Shown: piece by piece, positions 1 through 13,505 of the stretch
Numbering within the stretch: the stretch's first letter is position 1
Layout of the letters: the number at the start of each line of letters is the position of its first letter
NCBI RefSeq assembly: GCF_000499845.2
Contig: NC_023749.2
Coordinates: 7,174,013 to 7,238,012, forward strand
Source: Phaseolus vulgaris
Taxonomy: Eukaryota > Streptophyta > Magnoliopsida > Fabales > Fabaceae
Direction of reading: 5' to 3'
DNA length: 64,000 nucleotides
Translations under genes and position numbers: made by a program
The notes under the pieces: model-generated
What the model was told of the DNA's origin: nothing
Databases searched by the model: none
Seen by the model: only the letters and a program-made list of their open reading frames with translations

Positions 1-1770
1 AAAAGAAAAAAAATACAAAAATACGGGGGGACTAGACCAAAACCCATATGTTAACAAAAATGATACATAGGTAGACTATACCTATTCATAAAGAATTCTA
101 AGAATAGACAAGGTGGAAGCCTATTATACCAAAGAAAAGGCTCTCTATGAAAAAATCCTAAATTAGCCAACTTATCAGCACACGCATTTCCTTCACGAAA
201 AATATGAGTAACCATAAACCTAATTTTCCCACAGTAATTAAGATAAGCATTCCATCGATTACGAAGCATCCAAGGAACAGTTGTCCTAGCAGTAAACGCA
301 GCACAAACCAAAGCAGAATCACATTCCAACCAGACATTAGTAAGCCCCATCTTTTGAGTTTCCTCCATAGCATGTATAACCCCATAAAACTCAGCAACTA
401 GAGCAGTCTGAACTTCAAGAAATGCAGAAAAAGCTCCAATAAATTCCCCCATACTCCCACGAAAAATACCTCCGCAAGTAGCAAGACCAGAATACCCCCT
501 AGCAGCCCCATCAGTGTTAATTTTAACCCAGCCTGGTGAAGGAAACTCCCATCTAAAAGGAAGAGGACGTAAAACTTTACCAGTACGAGTGTTAATACCA
601 AAAAACTTGAGCACATTGAAATCGAACATATCATTCTTCATTGAAGCTTTAGACGAATTACCCACTAGACAAGTTAAATCTTTAATAACCAAAATAGCCC
701 TAGAAACCTCAATCTTATCCTGAAAACGAGTATAATTCCTCATACGCCATATCATCCAAATAGAAAAAGTTATCACAGCTAGCTTAATCAATTTAACCAA
801 CGGACTACCATCACTCTTAATAAAAGAAAGAAGATCATCCTTATTAGAGAAATGATAAGTAGGAAAAATGTGTTGAACCCATCTCCAAATACGCAAAGCA
901 TTAGCACATTCAAAAAATAAATGTTGAATAGATTCCTCGTGTTTTTCACAAAGCGTACACATAGAACAAATATGCAAACCTTTATTTTGAATATGATGAT
1001 CTGTAGGAAGCCGTCCATGAAAAACTTTTCAAAGGACAAGAGTTTTGGAAGGCGGAATATATGAAGACCAAATAAATTTACCCCAACCACAGGAAACCCC
1101 TGGATCCAAGAAAAAAGTCCTAGCTGATTTAAGAGTGAGACGACCAGACTCATCTAGAATCCAATTAGGAATATCCTGTACTGCCCTAACCATGATATGA
1201 CTAAAAAGATGAGGCATATGCTGTAAAGACAATGGAATATTCCAATCACCACCTGTCCAAAACTGAGAGACTGTATTCGAACTACTAGCACCATTAGATA
1301 ATCCTGCAATATTTGCTAAAGAAATAGTAGCACACCATTTATCATTCCAGAAATTAATAAGAGAACCTGTACCAACAGTCCAAGAAGTATAATCAAGTAT
1401 AGTAGAATAAAACTGCTTAATTCCATGCCAAAGAGATGACGATCTATAAACCATTCGAAACTCGTATTTTGATTTAAGGACCCTGGCTTTCAAGAGTAAA
1501 GACCAAGGCTTGTTGCTATAAGCAAAGTTCCAAGCAAGCTTAAGAAGATATGCATTATTTTCATGGTGAAGGTTAATAATTTTCAAACCTCCATTCTCAA
1601 GGGGAGAACAAATCGTATCCCAATTAACAGTAGTTATACCTTTTTTCAAAATATCACCAGTCCAAATAAAATTTTGACATCACTGCTCAACTTGCTTAAG
1701 AAGAGAAACAGACCATTTATACAAATTAAAACTATAAACTAGAAGACCCGTAATCACCGTATATCAAAAA
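1..1770 (-). mobile_element. LINE retrotransposon, 5'-truncated, decayed ORF2 3' half
   Basis: Read on the minus strand, the segment from about 1770 to 1029 encodes the end of a plant LINE reverse transcriptase, including 'FIWTGD', 'GGLKIINL' and a tryptophan-rich stretch. From 977 to 51 it continues with a zinc-binding RT-associated motif (CTLCEKHEESIQHLFFEC) and a C-terminal RNase H of the RVT_3 type ('KINTDGAARG', 'ECDSALV', 'REGNACADKLANLG'). An in-frame stop or frameshift near 978-1030 separates the two readable blocks, and the part upstream of about 1650 is full of stops, so the copy is dead. Homology stops near 1770, as expected for 5' truncation by target-primed reverse transcription. 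The 3' tail runs off the window at base 1. The same 3' sequence recurs at 19788-20350 and 29503-29870, so this is a dispersed family. The element boundary at 1770 is approximate. Confidence 0.88.
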
Positions 1771-2327
1771 TTTACAAACATTTAATTTTTTTATTGTACT
1801 TGAAATAAATAAAGTACGATGATTCATATGATTGGGATTGAATGATTAAATCTAAATTTGTATCGAATGTAATCACTAGCTTACAATGTTTTTATTTATT
1901 GGTGGTGTTCTTTTTAAAAATATGTGATGTGTTGCAAATGACTTGGAGGTTATGATACATCAAAATAAAGATGATAAAGTTTTTTTTTTTTTTTTAAGCT
2001 TTTGATGTTTTATGTAATGATGTATTTTATTATAAAAAAAAGAATGAACTAAATATATGAGGAAACCGAATACAAAAATATCTTAACTTTCTTCTCCTAT
2101 AAATGTAATCAGCCTTTTTCTTTTATTTTTATCATATTTAATTTTCTATGTTAATATTTATTAAAATTAAATGTATTATAAAAATAAATTAAAAATCCTT
2201 ATAATTTAATTCCCACTATACGCAGAGAATTTTAGAAAACTTGGAGACGCCAGTAGAACTGAAAATCAGAAGCAGTTTATTTCTCAGTTATTCACAGCTT
2301 CCCACTACAAACAATGAGATAAATATA

Positions 2328-2363
<36 letters not shown>

Positions 2364-4600
2364 GCATATTAATAAAAAAAATTGGAAGTAAAATGGTTGC
2401 AGACAATAGGTACTGTGACGTAGTATGGCTTATCCTGGTGTCTTGGAATGAGTGCAGATAATCATTTGACATGGATGAGAGGGAAAATCAGAAACAAAAA
2501 AATAACCTAATTCATATTCTTTGTTATTTTTTTTTGTTGGAGATCCATATTAGAGATAAACTCTGTATAAAATATAAAATAATGTAAATTTAATGAGTAA
2601 ATTTTATAAAATTGAGTAAGATTTAAAATTGGTGTGTATTAAAGATTTTATATAAATTAAAAATATTGATTAAAAATAAAAATACTTTATTAAAAGTTTT
2701 TTATATTATTTTATAAATTAATTTTATAAGATTAGTTAACTTTAATCTATTTATTATAGTATTGATTGATGCAAATAATTTTTTATTTTAATTCTTTGTT
2801 TATATGCGTAAATCTTAAACAACACCTACAATAATAAATCTTTCACAATACCTAAACTATTCTTCCATTGTTATAAATATTCTATTACTATTAATTTTAT
2901 TTTTATTTTTATTATCAATTAGTATATTATTTATTTTACTATTATTGTTATTATTATTATTAAATGCACAACATCATCAAAGTCTAAAATAAGATAAATA
3001 AGAAAAAGAAAAGGTAACACAAAACAAAGTGTAAAATGATTTTGTTTTAATTACAAGATATAAAAATCTTAATTTAGAGGATTCAGTATTACACATCATG
3101 TCCTCTCTATCATAATTATGTGACTTCATCCTTATTTCTAAAAAAATACTTATTTAGAAAATGATGAATAAAAAAAGTAAATTTATGTTTTTTTAAGGAA
3201 GAGAAATTAAAAAAAAACATATAAATGATTTATAGTATTTGTCGGTCAAAATTATTTCCGAACCATTTCTCTATTTACATAAAAAAAACAAATATATATT
3301 AAATTTTATTTATTTAAGAATTATTTAACTAAAATATATTTTAATAATATTTCCTTTTCAAAATAGGAAACCAGACCTACTATCATAGTTGTTTTTGGAT
3401 TCAAGAGTAATTTTCTTTTTTGAGATATAATTTTTTTTTTATAATCTTCTTTTTGCATTGTTTCTTAGTATTTGGAAGTAATTCTCTAAGAGGTTATGTG
3501 ATGATCGTGTTATGTATTAGAGTGAGTAATTTATTGATAAAAAAATGTATCTTATTATTGTATAATCATGTTTATTTATAATGTTTGTAATATGCTATCT
3601 CATTTATGAATTATATTTATTTTAATGTATATATTTGCTAAAATGACATTACTTGATTTGTCGCGTATCTTCTTATTTTACCTTGCACATCAATTTTATA
3701 CGGTTAGGCGGCCTCATACCGGATGATATGGTTCATTCATGTCCAACCGTTACATTATCATTTAGATATTTGAAAATATTAAAATTAAAAAAAAAAACCT
3801 GAATACACATATTCTCCCTAACATTATTATTTTTATTTACACTAATTTTGGTTCCATTTGTCTAGATGTTTAGAGAAATACAAGTTTCATTTGATAAACT
3901 AATTTGAATAGATGTAAAGATAAGATGATATATACTTATATTACAATGCATTTATCTTGTTGTCCTTGTTTTTTCGCACAGTTGAACACACTTCATTTTA
4001 TTTAAGACAAAAGTAAATTTGTAAATTTATAATTTTAACATTTAAAAAAAATTGTTTACAACCATGACATTACTCACAAATCTCAATAAATTTTCCTCAC
4101 AAATCCATTTTATATAAATTTATACAAAATATTCAATTATATATTTTCCTAAAGAAATAAATAGTTATTATCATAAAAGAACTCTTTTACTACTCACACA
4201 CAAATCCACTACAAATTGTGCTTCAAACTAGTTATTTATTTTAGGTTTAAATAAATGTTTGGTAATTCCAAAATTGAATTGATATCTCGAAATATCTTTC
4301 AGTGTTTATTAATAAATCCATTATTTTGATTCTCAAAACTGGTACGCTGTACAATAACTAATTTAATAAGAAAAATGCATTTCAGTGAGACTATAAACTG
4401 ACCCCAACCCAACAGAAGAGAGAAAATACAACATACACTGAAATATAGGAAAAGTTATTATTGCTATATAGTAATTCGGGTCCAACTTATTTTCGTTTTC
4501 ACTTTTTTTATAAATATCTAAAAAATATAAATTATATGTCATATTAAAATTGACCAAAAAGAACAAATATGAAAAAAATGTAATAATGATTTATGGGTAA
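1771..4600. other. AT-rich intergenic spacer
   Basis: This spacer is very AT-rich, with many stops in all frames and no coding block that I recognise. It includes the TA microsatellite at 2322-2362 and a short ATT/TTA run near 2939-2962. The last few hundred bases are presumably the promoter of the F-box/kelch gene. No element boundary with target duplications was found. Confidence 0.6.
2322..2362. repeat. (TA)n microsatellite
   Basis: An almost uninterrupted AT/TA dinucleotide run of about 40 bases, broken once by an extra T. Similar runs occur at 14378-14411 and 35788-35810. Confidence 0.9.
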
Positions 4601-4773
4601 ATGCAGCAAAGAAAACAGCAATTGAGGAGATTTGATTGGTAACAGGGTCCCATATTATATGGTTAGTGTTAGTAGCACTCTCTGTTCGTGTCCCAACTTG
4701 TAAGTTATCTAAAAACACCGCTTTCACCCTTTCTTCCTGTCGCCGGTTTCCGGCAAAACATGTTTTGACGGGC

Positions 4774-5100
4774 ATGAATTCCGTCGAATCATGCGGCGTA
4801 CTCGAGATCCGGTCCTTCTCCGCACTTGCAGGTACACCCCCTTTATGTTTTCTCTTTCATTCCCACTTTAGAATTCATCCTTTTTTTTTTCTTTCTTCTT
4901 TTGTTTTGGATCCGAATGCGGTTCCTGCTTGAATTGGATCAGAGCATACCTTTTATCTCAAAAATTGATTTTTCTCTATGGGGGTTGGTGTTTTGCCTCT
5001 GCATGCAAGTTTGTTCCATTTTTCATTTGTTCATTGTGAATTTGCAGATGATTCTGTCTATGAAGCCGGAAAACAGATAACGAGAATTGCTGATTGTCTG
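4774..5100 (+). other. Candidate 5' exons of the F-box/kelch gene
   Basis: An ATG at 4774 opens a 58-base frame that ends at a strong donor (CTTGCAG before GTACAC, exon end 4831). A pyrimidine-rich stretch then leads to TTTGCAG at 5041-5047, and a second short exon 5048-5100 ends before GTATTG. A third acceptor, CCTTGCAG, ends at 5428. Joining 4774-4831, 5048-5100 and 5429 onward keeps the frame (111 bases, 37 codons, then residue 13 of the downstream ORF). This would replace the first 12 residues of the 397-aa ORF with 37 others. Alternatively these are untranslated exons and the 4774 ATG begins an upstream ORF. The sequence alone does not decide between the two. Confidence 0.45.
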
Positions 5101-5392
5101 GTATTGCGAGAATTTCAAATATTTGTTGCCATAACTCTATTTACTGTTTTCTCTCTTTTTACATGAGGTTATGGTTTTCCAGTTAATGTACCAAATGGGT
5201 TTAAGACCCGTAAAGGGATGATTATTTATTATAAGGTGGTTACAGATTTTAATTGAAGTTCATAGAGTTGATGGAAAGACTACAGAGATGGAGTTTGGTG
5301 GCATGTACTTGTTGGGATGTACTTTGTGGGTGTGGGTTGGCTATGAAGGGACTGTGAAGATTTTTGTTGGGGTTCGCTGAAGGTTTGTTGAC

Positions 5393-6586
5393 ATGACAAA
5401 GAAAATACGTTTGGCTTGTTCCTTGCAGGAGGATGAAGGGAAAGGGAATAATAGCTTTGTGGATTTAGATACAAGGGAGGGAGTGAATGATGGTTTTCCT
5501 AGAATTGGACCAAATGATTCGCTTCTCCCTGGTCTTTTTGATGATGTTGCGCTAAATTGTCTTGCTTGGGTTAGTAGATCTGATTATGCTTCACTCGCAT
5601 GTATAAATAGACGGTACAACTTGTTGATTAGGAGTGGGTATCTGTCCGGGTTGAGGAAGAAGTTGGGGATTGTGGAGCTAGAGCATTTGGTTTATTTGGT
5701 TTGTGATCCAAGAGGGTGGGAGGCATTTGACCCCAAGAGAAATAGATGGATAACATTACCTAAAATACCTTGTGATGAGTGTTTTAATCATGCAGACAAG
5801 GAGTCCTTGGCTGTGGGGAGTGAATTGTTGGTTTTTGGTCGGGAATTGATGGATTTTGCCATTTGGAAGTACAGCTTGATTTGCCGTGGTTGGGTGAAGT
5901 GTCAGGAGATGAATCGACCCCGGTGCTTGTTCGGATCTGGCAGTCTTGGTTCAATTGCTATTGTTGCTGGTGGAAGTGATAAATTTGGAAATGTTCTTGA
6001 ATCGGCTGAGTTGTATGACTCTTCTTCAGGTATATGGGCACTGTTGCCGAACATGCACACACCACGTAGATTGTGCTCTGGTTTTTTCATGGATGGAAAA
6101 TTCTATGTGATTGGTGGCATGTCAAGTCCTACTGTTTCATTGACTTGTGGGGAGGAGTATGATCTTAAGACAAGAAATTGGCGGAAAATAGAGGGTATGT
6201 ATCCATATGTTAATGGGGCTGCTCAGGCTCCTCCGCTTGTGGCAGTTGTGGATAATGAGTTGTATGCAGTTGAGCATCTTACCAACATGGTAAAGAAATA
6301 TGACAAGGAAGATAACACCTGGAGCGAATTGGGAAGGCTTCCAGTACGGGCGGATTCTTCAAATGGATGGGGCCTGGCTTTCAAGGCTTGTGGAGAGAAA
6401 CTTCTGGTTGTGGGTGGACAAAGGGGTCCAGAAGGTGAAGCTGTTGTACTGAATTCATGGTGTCCTAGGACGGGGGTCAGGAGTGGAACCATAGACTGGC
6501 AAGTACTTGGTGTGAAGGAGCACGTTGGGGTGTTTGTTTACAATTGTGCTGTTATGGGATGGTCTGGTGAGATGCTTCTAGATTGA
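5393..6586 (+). CDS. F-box/kelch-repeat protein (SCF adaptor)
   Basis: This is a 397-aa frame. Residues about 43-92 form an F-box-like segment ('[17 protein letters not shown]' onward) expected to bind SKP1/ASK. From about 130 to 390 come kelch-type blades with recurring GG pairs: '[10 protein letters not shown]' at 191-200, 'YVIGGM' at 238-243 and 'LLVVGG' at 337-342, plus repeated Tyr/Trp positions such as '[11 protein letters not shown]' and '[11 protein letters not shown]'. The ending '[10 protein letters not shown]' is characteristic of the plant subgroup containing Arabidopsis At1g74510 and At1g26930. Such proteins are the substrate-recognition subunits of SCF ubiquitin ligases; the target here is unknown. 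The ATG at 5393 is preceded in frame by a TGA at 5378, so this start is self-consistent. A spliced alternative start at 4774 is possible (see the separate entry). The kelch part is intronless, as is usual in this group. Confidence 0.9.
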   Translation: MTKKIRLACSLQEDEGKGNNSFVDLDTREGVNDGFPRIGPNDSLLPGLFDDVALNCLAWVSRSDYASLACINRRYNLLIRSGYLSGLRKKLGIVELEHLVYLVCDPRGWEAFDPKRNRWITLPKIPCDECFNHADKESLAVGSELLVFGRELMDFAIWKYSLICRGWVKCQEMNRPRCLFGSGSLGSIAIVAGGSDKFGNVLESAELYDSSSGIWALLPNMHTPRRLCSGFFMDGKFYVIGGMSSPTVSLTCGEEYDLKTRNWRKIEGMYPYVNGAAQAPPLVAVVDNELYAVEHLTNMVKKYDKEDNTWSELGRLPVRADSSNGWGLAFKACGEKLLVVGGQRGPEGEAVVLNSWCPRTGVRSGTIDWQVLGVKEHVGVFVYNCAVMGWSGEMLLD

Positions 6587-8527
6587 CTCAGCAGAAGATT
6601 TGCTGGTATCTACAATCTGACTTAGCTTTGAGGAGTGTTTCCTAGTTGATTCATCTCATTTACTAAGTTAATTGTCTGGGATAACTTCTGGTTGATGAGA
6701 ATTCGAGTTTCTACTTTTGACATCATATTTGGATGCGTTTCTCACTTTCACGATCCACAATTTTTATTTGCTTTCAACATTACTTAGTAGGCTTACACAG
6801 ATATGTTCTGGTATCCTTATCTTATCCAAGTTCCAACTATGTAAACCAATAAAGCAATAGTTTTATTTTTTAATGCTTCAATGCTTATTCTTTGTATGGT
6901 GTATTGCTATATCTGTCAAAATTTATGTCCTGTGAGTGGAATAGTGTTTGAAGAAGGTACTCTAGAGTGTGAAACCAAGTTTCCATGGGTTGTGGACCGT
7001 AACCAATGCACTAAGTTGAACGATGAAGACTGCATCTCATATTAGGCCAATAATATTAGATAGCCGCCAAAAGAAAAAGAGGTCCCCTCAGTTCTATGAT
7101 GTCATTTTACACATTGTCGACAGTTCCAGCTGTACTTGCTCCATTGAGATACTGTTTTCTTCTTCCTTTATTTGTTTAGTTATACAACTTGAACTACAAA
7201 TGATTCTCCTCATTAATAAGACGGTTTAAGTGGGAGACTGGGACCACCACCCTTTATTACCTTGATTGACTAAATTAAAATTCAAGGGAGAAGGCTCAGT
7301 GAAATGTTGGGACTATTCATTGAATAATAATTTATAGTTTACTCATACCTGGGCCATGCAGTCAAAGATATACCCCCCTTGTTCCCTCACGAAAGGGAAA
7401 AGTTTTTATAAATACCTCCTAATTATATTATATTCACTATTTCTGATCACAGTAAGTGATTATCGGTTAGATGTATGCCTGCTTTGTGCTCATACTTTTC
7501 CAATTTTTATTTCCTTGAACTTAGCGAATTGTGTTAGCCATGTTGTTGGGAATACATTGGTGTCTGTTCCCAACAAGTGATTTCGGAATCGTTTTGTACT
7601 ACATGTCGGTGCATATATTCCTTGGAAACTACAATTATATTTCTACCAATTAGGTGAAAGGGGATTGGACAACAATCTTTCAATTTTCTCGGACTTCAAA
7701 TCAAAAACAATTGTGAAGGAGAATAAATCATTTTTACAATTTTAGTTTAACTATTTTAAATGGTTAATTCTTGTTTTTACATGGTTCTTTAACCTGCTGT
7801 ATGTCTGTAAAACGTCTTGAAATTCTGATTCATTTCCTTTTGCTTGAAATTCCGATAAAACGGTGACAAGAAAATGTAGAACGTTACTAGTTTCAAAGAA
7901 AACACCAACGTGAAGAAAATTCATAGTAGCATGTTTAAAATATAATCCTTTTTTTGCTTGAAGATGGAGTAGAACCACTGCTACTTTGTAATGACCATTT
8001 CTTTTGTTGTTTGTTTCTTTTCCAGTGGAGATTTTTCCCATAAAAGTCACGTGAGTATCAGAGTCAACCGATATTTTTCATCACCATCACTTTAGTTAAA
8101 AAATACATGTTGGCAGTTGAAAACTAGATTTCATTCACAGTTCAACTTTTCCAAAAGAAAATAGTATCTTGTACAACTCTGGCAGCACAGAGGAGGGGAT
8201 TTCAATAAAAATGAAATTATCAACCATGTAACATATCTATATGATGCACCGCAACCAAAACAAATTTAAGTTCCAAACATACTCAGAAAGAAGGAAATAT
8301 CAGTTTCTGCAGATATTTCAAAATATAGAAGAACAAATATGGAATGGGGTCAAATTATTCAATCAAATTAAATTTGAAGAGTAAAAAACACGAAAAGTAT
8401 CACTCTTTGTTCATGCAAAAATGTTTTGACCAGAGCAGCAACTAAAAGGTCTGCTGAAAATTTTAAACTGACATAGCATCATAAACCCCCAAAGAAGCCT
8501 CCATTCCATAGGTAACTGCTCTTGGAA
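6587..8527. other. Spacer between convergent genes
   Basis: This holds the 3' untranslated region of the F-box/kelch gene and, near 8400-8527, that of the convergent F-box/FBD gene on the minus strand. Between them only short non-conserved frames occur (for example 7356-7580 and 7751-8050). I see no domain, RNA gene or bounded repeat. Confidence 0.55.
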
Positions 8528-10528
8528 TTAGAGCACAGTCAACTGAGTTGAAGGAGAAACATGTGGTTTGAGAGCATCAACATACCATATGGTCATATCA
8601 CGTTGCCTTTCTCTAATGCTGGCCTTAACATCAGCTGACCTTTGCACATGCATTGAAGCCAAGGGATCCACAACAATCCTGTTGAGATTAGGTGCCTTTT
8701 TAAATATGCTGATCAGCAACTCAATTTGACAGGAGTCTCTTCTGTACCCGGACACTTCCAGCTCCCTCAGGTTTGCATACTCGTGCTTCAGATTGGCCTT
8801 CCACTCCTCATCCACTTCCCAGATAGTGGTCCTCATGAACTGCCAAATCACAGATACAAACACATGTCTAACTGTGATTGAGATCAACATATAATATGCT
8901 GAGATAAGCATACAAATAGATGCTACAGCAACAAGATGGATGAACCTGTTGTAGATCTTGCAAGTTTGGTTAATATACGCACTTTGGTTTAAATTTGGAA
9001 TTGTTTAGTTGATGTTGTGAAAGTGCTGCGTTTGTAAGTTTGTTTCTCTAAATTTCATGTTAGAGCTGATCGAAATAAACTTGTCGATCAAGCACTTATG
9101 ACAAGCTTTTATTGAATAAGTTCTTAACTATCATTAACCCGAACACACTTAATTAAAACCTTAGAATGTGCTTGTGTGAGTTGTAATTTTGTGACAGGGA
9201 CAATAGCACACAAACAAGATGTATTTGTTCCAAGGTCTAACAAAATTGTTTTCTTTGTCTGGTACAGGAACCGTAGACAATTAAAATTGTTTGAACATGT
9301 TAGGAGAAGGTCTTAAGAAACGCAAGAGAAAAATGTAAATGGTACTTATTGAGAGAGAGATTTTGTCATTCTTTACCTTAATCTTAAGCACAGATATTGA
9401 AGGGAAAGAACTTAGTAATGAAACAGTACGATCAAGCTGCCCTCCACACCTGTGACGAATTCGCAGTTCCAGCTGCCTCACATTACCTAACACAGGCAGG
9501 TCTTCAAGAATTTCCTGAAAGTGGATCATGTCATGAAACATATTCACTAGAAGAAAAAGCATCAAAAGAAAGAAAGTAAAAAATGCAATCTACTTAATCT
9601 CACTGACCCCATAAAGTATAAACAGTTCCAATTTCAGAACATGAACCTGCGAAAGTACTCCATAAAGTTCAACATCGTTCATGTTCGATAGCAGGTAATT
9701 ACAATATTTTCCTCCAAAGGAGGCTTCCACCAGGCTTGGAACAGCTTCAAAGTTCAACTTTCCATAATCTCCAGTGTACGTGAATGTCATAAGATTTTCA
9801 GCACAGATATCAAGACACAAAATATGACATTCAACCAACTCCAAATGCTTCAACCTCAGTCCTTCACCCTGAACTTTCAAGCTCTCAAGGCTTTTTGATC
9901 CTCTGATACATAATGTTTCAAGCACTGGACAAGATGCTAGAAAACTCTCAATGATCTCACCACTCACATCAACAGAAGCCAAACGCAGGACTTTCAGTGC
10001 CCTCATCTCAAAACTCCTTGATAACACATTACGAATGTTCTCACTCATTTCAAAGAATGGTTCCATGAAATTGTATGAAAAATCCAGGTCCAACGTTTCA
10101 ACATTCTTCTGAGCAGCAAACTTCACCCATTCAGCCACCTTCCAAGGGTTACCCATATCCATGCAGATTCTGAGTCCTTGCATGGAGTGACATTTCAGCG
10201 ATTTCAGCACGTGTTGCAAACGGCTCATGAACCTCTCCCAATCACGAACAAAAACATTGCACTTGGTCAAAACTCCAACATTCTCATGACGCAAGAGAAG
10301 AGTCCTAAGTGAATGATCAAAGTCCACGTCCCCAGAGAAATAGGTCCATTGATATCTCCATGTAGTTGACAACACGCTAGTCCTAGCAGCTTCTTTCAAT
10401 GTCAACCGTGATAAAACATTTGCAATGATCTCATTTGGCATGGTGCTTATGATGTCCCTCTTCTCAATTCTGTTCCATGTCACGATTCTTCTTGATACTT
10501 CTTGTGCAATTATCTTCCCCTGTGCCAT
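8528..10528 (-). CDS. F-box/LRR protein with FBD domain
   Basis: Three exons on the minus strand fit together in frame: 10528-9647 (294 codons), 9514-9377 (46 codons) and 8839-8528 (103 codons plus stop), giving 443 aa. The donors read CAG/GTTCAT and AAG/GTAAAG, and the acceptors TTTCAG and TTGGCAG; all junctions are phase 0. Residues about 22-63 are an F-box ('RDIISTMPNEIIANVLSRLT', 'ARTSVLSTTWRYQW'). The middle holds irregular leucine-rich repeats ('LKVLRLASVDV', 'CPVLETLCIRG', 'LKHLELVECHI'). The last exon carries the FBD signature ('LRELEVSGYRRDSCQIELL', 'FKKAPNLNRIVVDP'). Proteins of this plant-expanded family are SCF substrate adaptors; most have no known target. The frame is open throughout, so I treat the gene as intact. 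A nearer acceptor at 9547 (CTTCTAG) would break the frame, so the one at 9515 was chosen. Confidence 0.9.
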
Positions 10529-10686
10529 TTTCTCCCTGACAAAAGTGAAAATAGTGGCCCAAGATTTTCTTAGTACTTATAAGAAACTTGCCAAAAAATA
10601 ACAGTATGAGATTTCTATAATCAAACTATAATAAACATGTAATTAGTTTTGAAATACAAAAGTGATTTTTTTATGTATATTACAAA

Positions 10687-10795
10687 GTAGACTTTAAGTC
10701 TAACTCAACTCTATAAAACCGGCGGTTTGTCCCCACTTATATACAATGAAATGTCTTAATCTCTAGTTGATGTGAGATCTCCAACACACCCCTCA
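10687..10795 (-). mobile_element. TRIM 3' LTR remnant with adjacent polypurine tract
   Basis: Read on the minus strand this begins TGTTGGAGATCTCACATC and ends in the AGGCTTAAAGTCTACTT-like sequence seen in both LTRs of the intact TRIM at 18254-18614. Immediately outside the TG end lies TGAGGGGTG, matching that element's polypurine tract. The orientation therefore makes this a 3' LTR. I could not trace the rest of the element, so it is truncated. Confidence 0.75.
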
Positions 10796-13500
10796 AATTC
10801 TATTCAATACTCAATACCTAGTGAGAGACACAAAAACGAAAGAATATTGGAATGTTTTAAAAATTGATGTTCTTCCGTAGTGAAATGGATTAAAAACTTA
10901 ACTGAATTTTGAGGTTTATTTTATCAAGGGTAATTTTATGGGTTAATTACTAAAATTGGTAAAATTTAAAAAAAATTTAAATGAGGCTTAGAAAGAGATT
11001 TTGTAGGTAATATGATGTGATAGAAAGGAAGAGATACAAATAATTTATAAATAATTTATAATGCTCATTAGGTGTTTAAAATTAAAAGTGTCTTTGCATC
11101 ATTAGTCAATAAAAAAATATAGTAATTGTGTAGAGGCATAGATTTTATAAAATGTTAACATATGTATGCAAGATGGAGGTAACTTCCCTTGTGATAGGGT
11201 TGGATGATTCCTAAAATACTTTATATTTATTTATTTATTTCTCATAAAAAATACTATACATAAACTAAACAATAGCTCACAAAACACATAAATAAATAAT
11301 AAACTAAATATTATGTTTTTAGATTGTTTTATAGAGTAAAATATTTATTAATTTTACTAATAGTTAATCTCTATCATACAAATTTAGTTTAACAACACTT
11401 TTAACAAGGTTTCCTTTTTCATCTAAATCATAAAATTCAAATTCAAGATTTTACTTAATAAAATGTGAGTTAAATTTTACTTGAATTACCTTGATGGAAT
11501 AAATGATCAAGCAATAGTTTTAGTGTGCTAAAATCATGTTCATCTTCCAAATTGAAGAAAAAAAGAGATGTTTTTTCCTCACCCTTCTCCCCCACATGTT
11601 TTCTAGCTACTTAAAAATATGTGAAAAAACAAGAAAAAAATAACATTTATGAAAATTCTCAATTCATCTCATATAAAAAAAATAATTAATGTTAACTTTA
11701 CACTTGTTACATTTTTTGGCAGGTTAATCGATAGGTGGCTTATGAACTCCATTTTAAGAAAATTGTTTTGCTAGAATAAAGTTGTATTTTCCTTTTTCTT
11801 TTTTTCTCTCCATTAATTATGTTCCACGCGGCCGAAAACATTATAGTCGGCCGATATGTTCTAAGATATTTATTCAAGAGGTCTTTCAACAACTACATCC
11901 GAATGCATATCAAATCGGTAATCTCGAGCAAGAATCTCGTAAACAGGTTTTTCAGAAAATTGTACAAAATATCATATTAATGTAGGAATGAACTGTTCGT
12001 ACTAATATAGGTACATAACCACAAAGTTCCAGTACATCTCTATAAAGACCAACATCAATCTAATGTAGGTATTTAATATCCTCAATCACCAAATACTGAA
12101 CACAAATTTGAGTAATGAATAACCTTATCACTCTAATAAAAAACCGACGATCGAACTCTATTAGAAGTCGATACGTGAAGATCGAGGAGGACACAGAAAA
12201 AAAAGACACATTCATCCAGATCCATACAATAACAAATTATTTTAAAGAAAAATCAGTGATAAGTTTTATAAAAACTAAGGAATGCATTAGAGAAAACATA
12301 CCTGCGAAGAAGAAAATTTGACTAATGATTGAAGTTCTTTGACTCTTAACAAAAATGTAGGAGAAAATTGAATTGTACAAGAATAAAGAAGCTCTGTCTT
12401 TTTTATTACAGAACAGGTTGATAACAAGACACAGATCCAACTGTTTATATTTGACCTGCTAATTAATTATTTTTGCATAATTATTTAATTTAAAATTTAA
12501 TTATTGTATTGCAAATTTGTAAATTTCTCGCTGAGAGGAAATAATTCAATGAATTGAAAATATATTTAACTGCAATTTTGAACAAAAAATAGCGTTATTT
12601 TGTATAAACCTTCCAAATTGGTGTTTAATTTAATGTTTTTAATATAATATATATACATTTTTATCTGTTTTTTTCTCATGTGTTTTTCTTCAAAGACATT
12701 CTTGTTTTAAACACAGTCAAATACTAAAGTGAATTTCTCTTTTAATGAGAAGTTGAACCTTAGTTTTCAACCTTCAATGATGTATATTGTTGAAAATTTG
12801 TTGGTTAGTCATTTTTTTTAATTCAACCATTAAAAATGTTAGGATATATTATTATTTGTAAAATTATATATTTTTTTAAAAGTTGTAGTCTTAACTATAC
12901 TTATTACAAATATTATTTATTATATGTTTTTAATCATTTCAAAAATAAATTAATTTTTGTCTGGATATTAATATTTATTGAAATTTAACCTCTTTGTACT
13001 TCTTAAAAAGAGTGTTAATTACTTTTCTGTTTTTTTTTTAATTTTATTAAAATTCATCCAAATCAAATCAAACATAATTTTATTTTATTTTATATAAAAT
13101 TTGAACAAAATTAAACTAAAATTAAGTTTTGTAATTAAATTTATATTCATTTTATGGTTTTTATTAGAGATATTCTCGGTCAACTTAATGACTCAACCTC
13201 GCATAATTCTAGTTGTTGTTGATGAAACATTTACTAATGACTCAAACTCACATAATTATAATTGTTATTAATGAAACATTTACGTTGAAAGAGAAAAAGA
13301 GTTAAATAAATTAAATTATTTTACTTGTTAAGAAACAGATAATTGATGATGTTTTTGGGATTGAGATATGATCAAATGTGTTCTTATGTCAATCGATAAG
13401 TATAAGTATAACCGAGACTTACTTGGTATAGATACATTCGGCTGATATCATAAGAAACTTTAGATTTATTAGGGTCAACCAGTTACAAGATTTTTAAAAA
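10796..13500. other. AT-rich intergenic spacer
   Basis: No supported gene. A slightly less AT-rich patch at about 11820-12330 contains short frames (11782-11985, 12115-12321) that look like no family I know and could be the remnant of a mobile element. The remainder is low-complexity A/T sequence. Confidence 0.5.
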
Positions 13501-13505
13501 GTTTT

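Noticed and set aside
2322..2362. TA-rich run as a functional origin or matrix-attachment site
   Set aside because: Simple microsatellite; such runs occur three times here with no supporting motif.
9281..9376. Extension of exon 2 of the F-box/FBD gene to the downstream stop
   Set aside because: A good GTAAAG donor at the exon end and an in-frame third exon with the FBD signature make splicing far more likely.
11782..12440. Three frames of 67-68 codons in a slightly less AT-rich patch
   Set aside because: No family resemblance, no splice partners and conflicting strands. Probably decayed repeat DNA.
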